From assembly GCF_023618015.1 (NCBI RefSeq), contig NZ_JAJKBJ010000014.1, forward strand, positions 27,496 through 91,495: a DNA stretch of 64,000 bases. The letters run 5' to 3'. Shown here one piece after another: positions 63,965 through 64,000 of this stretch (position 1 is its first letter; each line of letters begins with the position of its first letter). This DNA is from Legionella maioricensis (GTDB lineage: Bacteria > Pseudomonadota > Gammaproteobacteria > Legionellales > Legionellaceae). The notes under the pieces were generated by a model, which saw nothing but the letters and a program-made list of their open reading frames with translations, ran no database searches and was not told the DNA's origin. Both the position numbers and the translations under genes were made by a program.

Positions 63965-64000
63965 AACTTAAAAATGCAATTTATAGAGCTATATTGTATT

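Overview
The window reads as chromosomal DNA of a Legionella species. The evidence is the gene content: a gammaproteobacterial cell wall and division (dcw) cluster, several Dot/Icm-effector-like proteins (a SidF-like phosphoinositide phosphatase, a SidE-type phosphodiesterase protein, a LegS1-like sphingomyelinase homologue), two secreted peptidases, and families of short dispersed palindromic repeats in the gaps. The species cannot be fixed from the sequence alone.

Region 1 (1-15185): the 3' end of smc and zipA, then a compact dcw block murF-mraY-murD-ftsW-murC-[murB remnant]-ddl-ftsQ-ftsA-ftsZ-lpxC, all on the plus strand and mostly overlapping or separated by a few bases. Together these genes build the UDP-muramyl-pentapeptide, place it on the lipid carrier and drive septation. 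murG is absent from its usual place between ftsW and murC, and murB is reduced to its last ~50 codons.

Region 2 (15186-23993): mixed accessory and housekeeping genes. These are an M13 metallopeptidase, a small protein with a plant/amoeba-like RWP-RK domain, a class II glutamine amidotransferase, a small GRDP-like protein, a large SidE-PDE-like protein, DciA and a PH-domain membrane protein.

Region 3 (24139-34467): minus-strand topA-smg-dprA-lysM, divergent from plus-strand def-fmt-rsmB-CPBP protein. This is a conserved translation-start and DNA-processing neighbourhood, followed by a Legionella-type hypothetical protein and an orphan ParB-like protein.

Region 4 (34515-51178): an extended PBP4 (dacB), a LegS1-like phosphoesterase, a GDSL lipase, a papain-like protease, a VanX-type dipeptidase, the SidF-like effector, a lipoprotein, FlhB-like and FliK-like genes, a fused E1 alpha-beta dehydrogenase overlapping glutaryl-CoA dehydrogenase, and two small hypotheticals.

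Region 5 (51223-64000): a tRNA-Pro(GGG) gene followed by an AT-rich genomic island. It holds a type III restriction-modification pair, a HEPN-like gene, two overlapping tyrosine recombinase genes (one intact, one apparently catalytically dead), a structured non-coding segment, a BrnT/BrnA-like toxin-antitoxin pair, a winged-helix Legionella vir-region-like protein, a HTH regulator, strong inverted repeats and a membrane-anchored pentapeptide-repeat protein. The far end of the island is not in the window.
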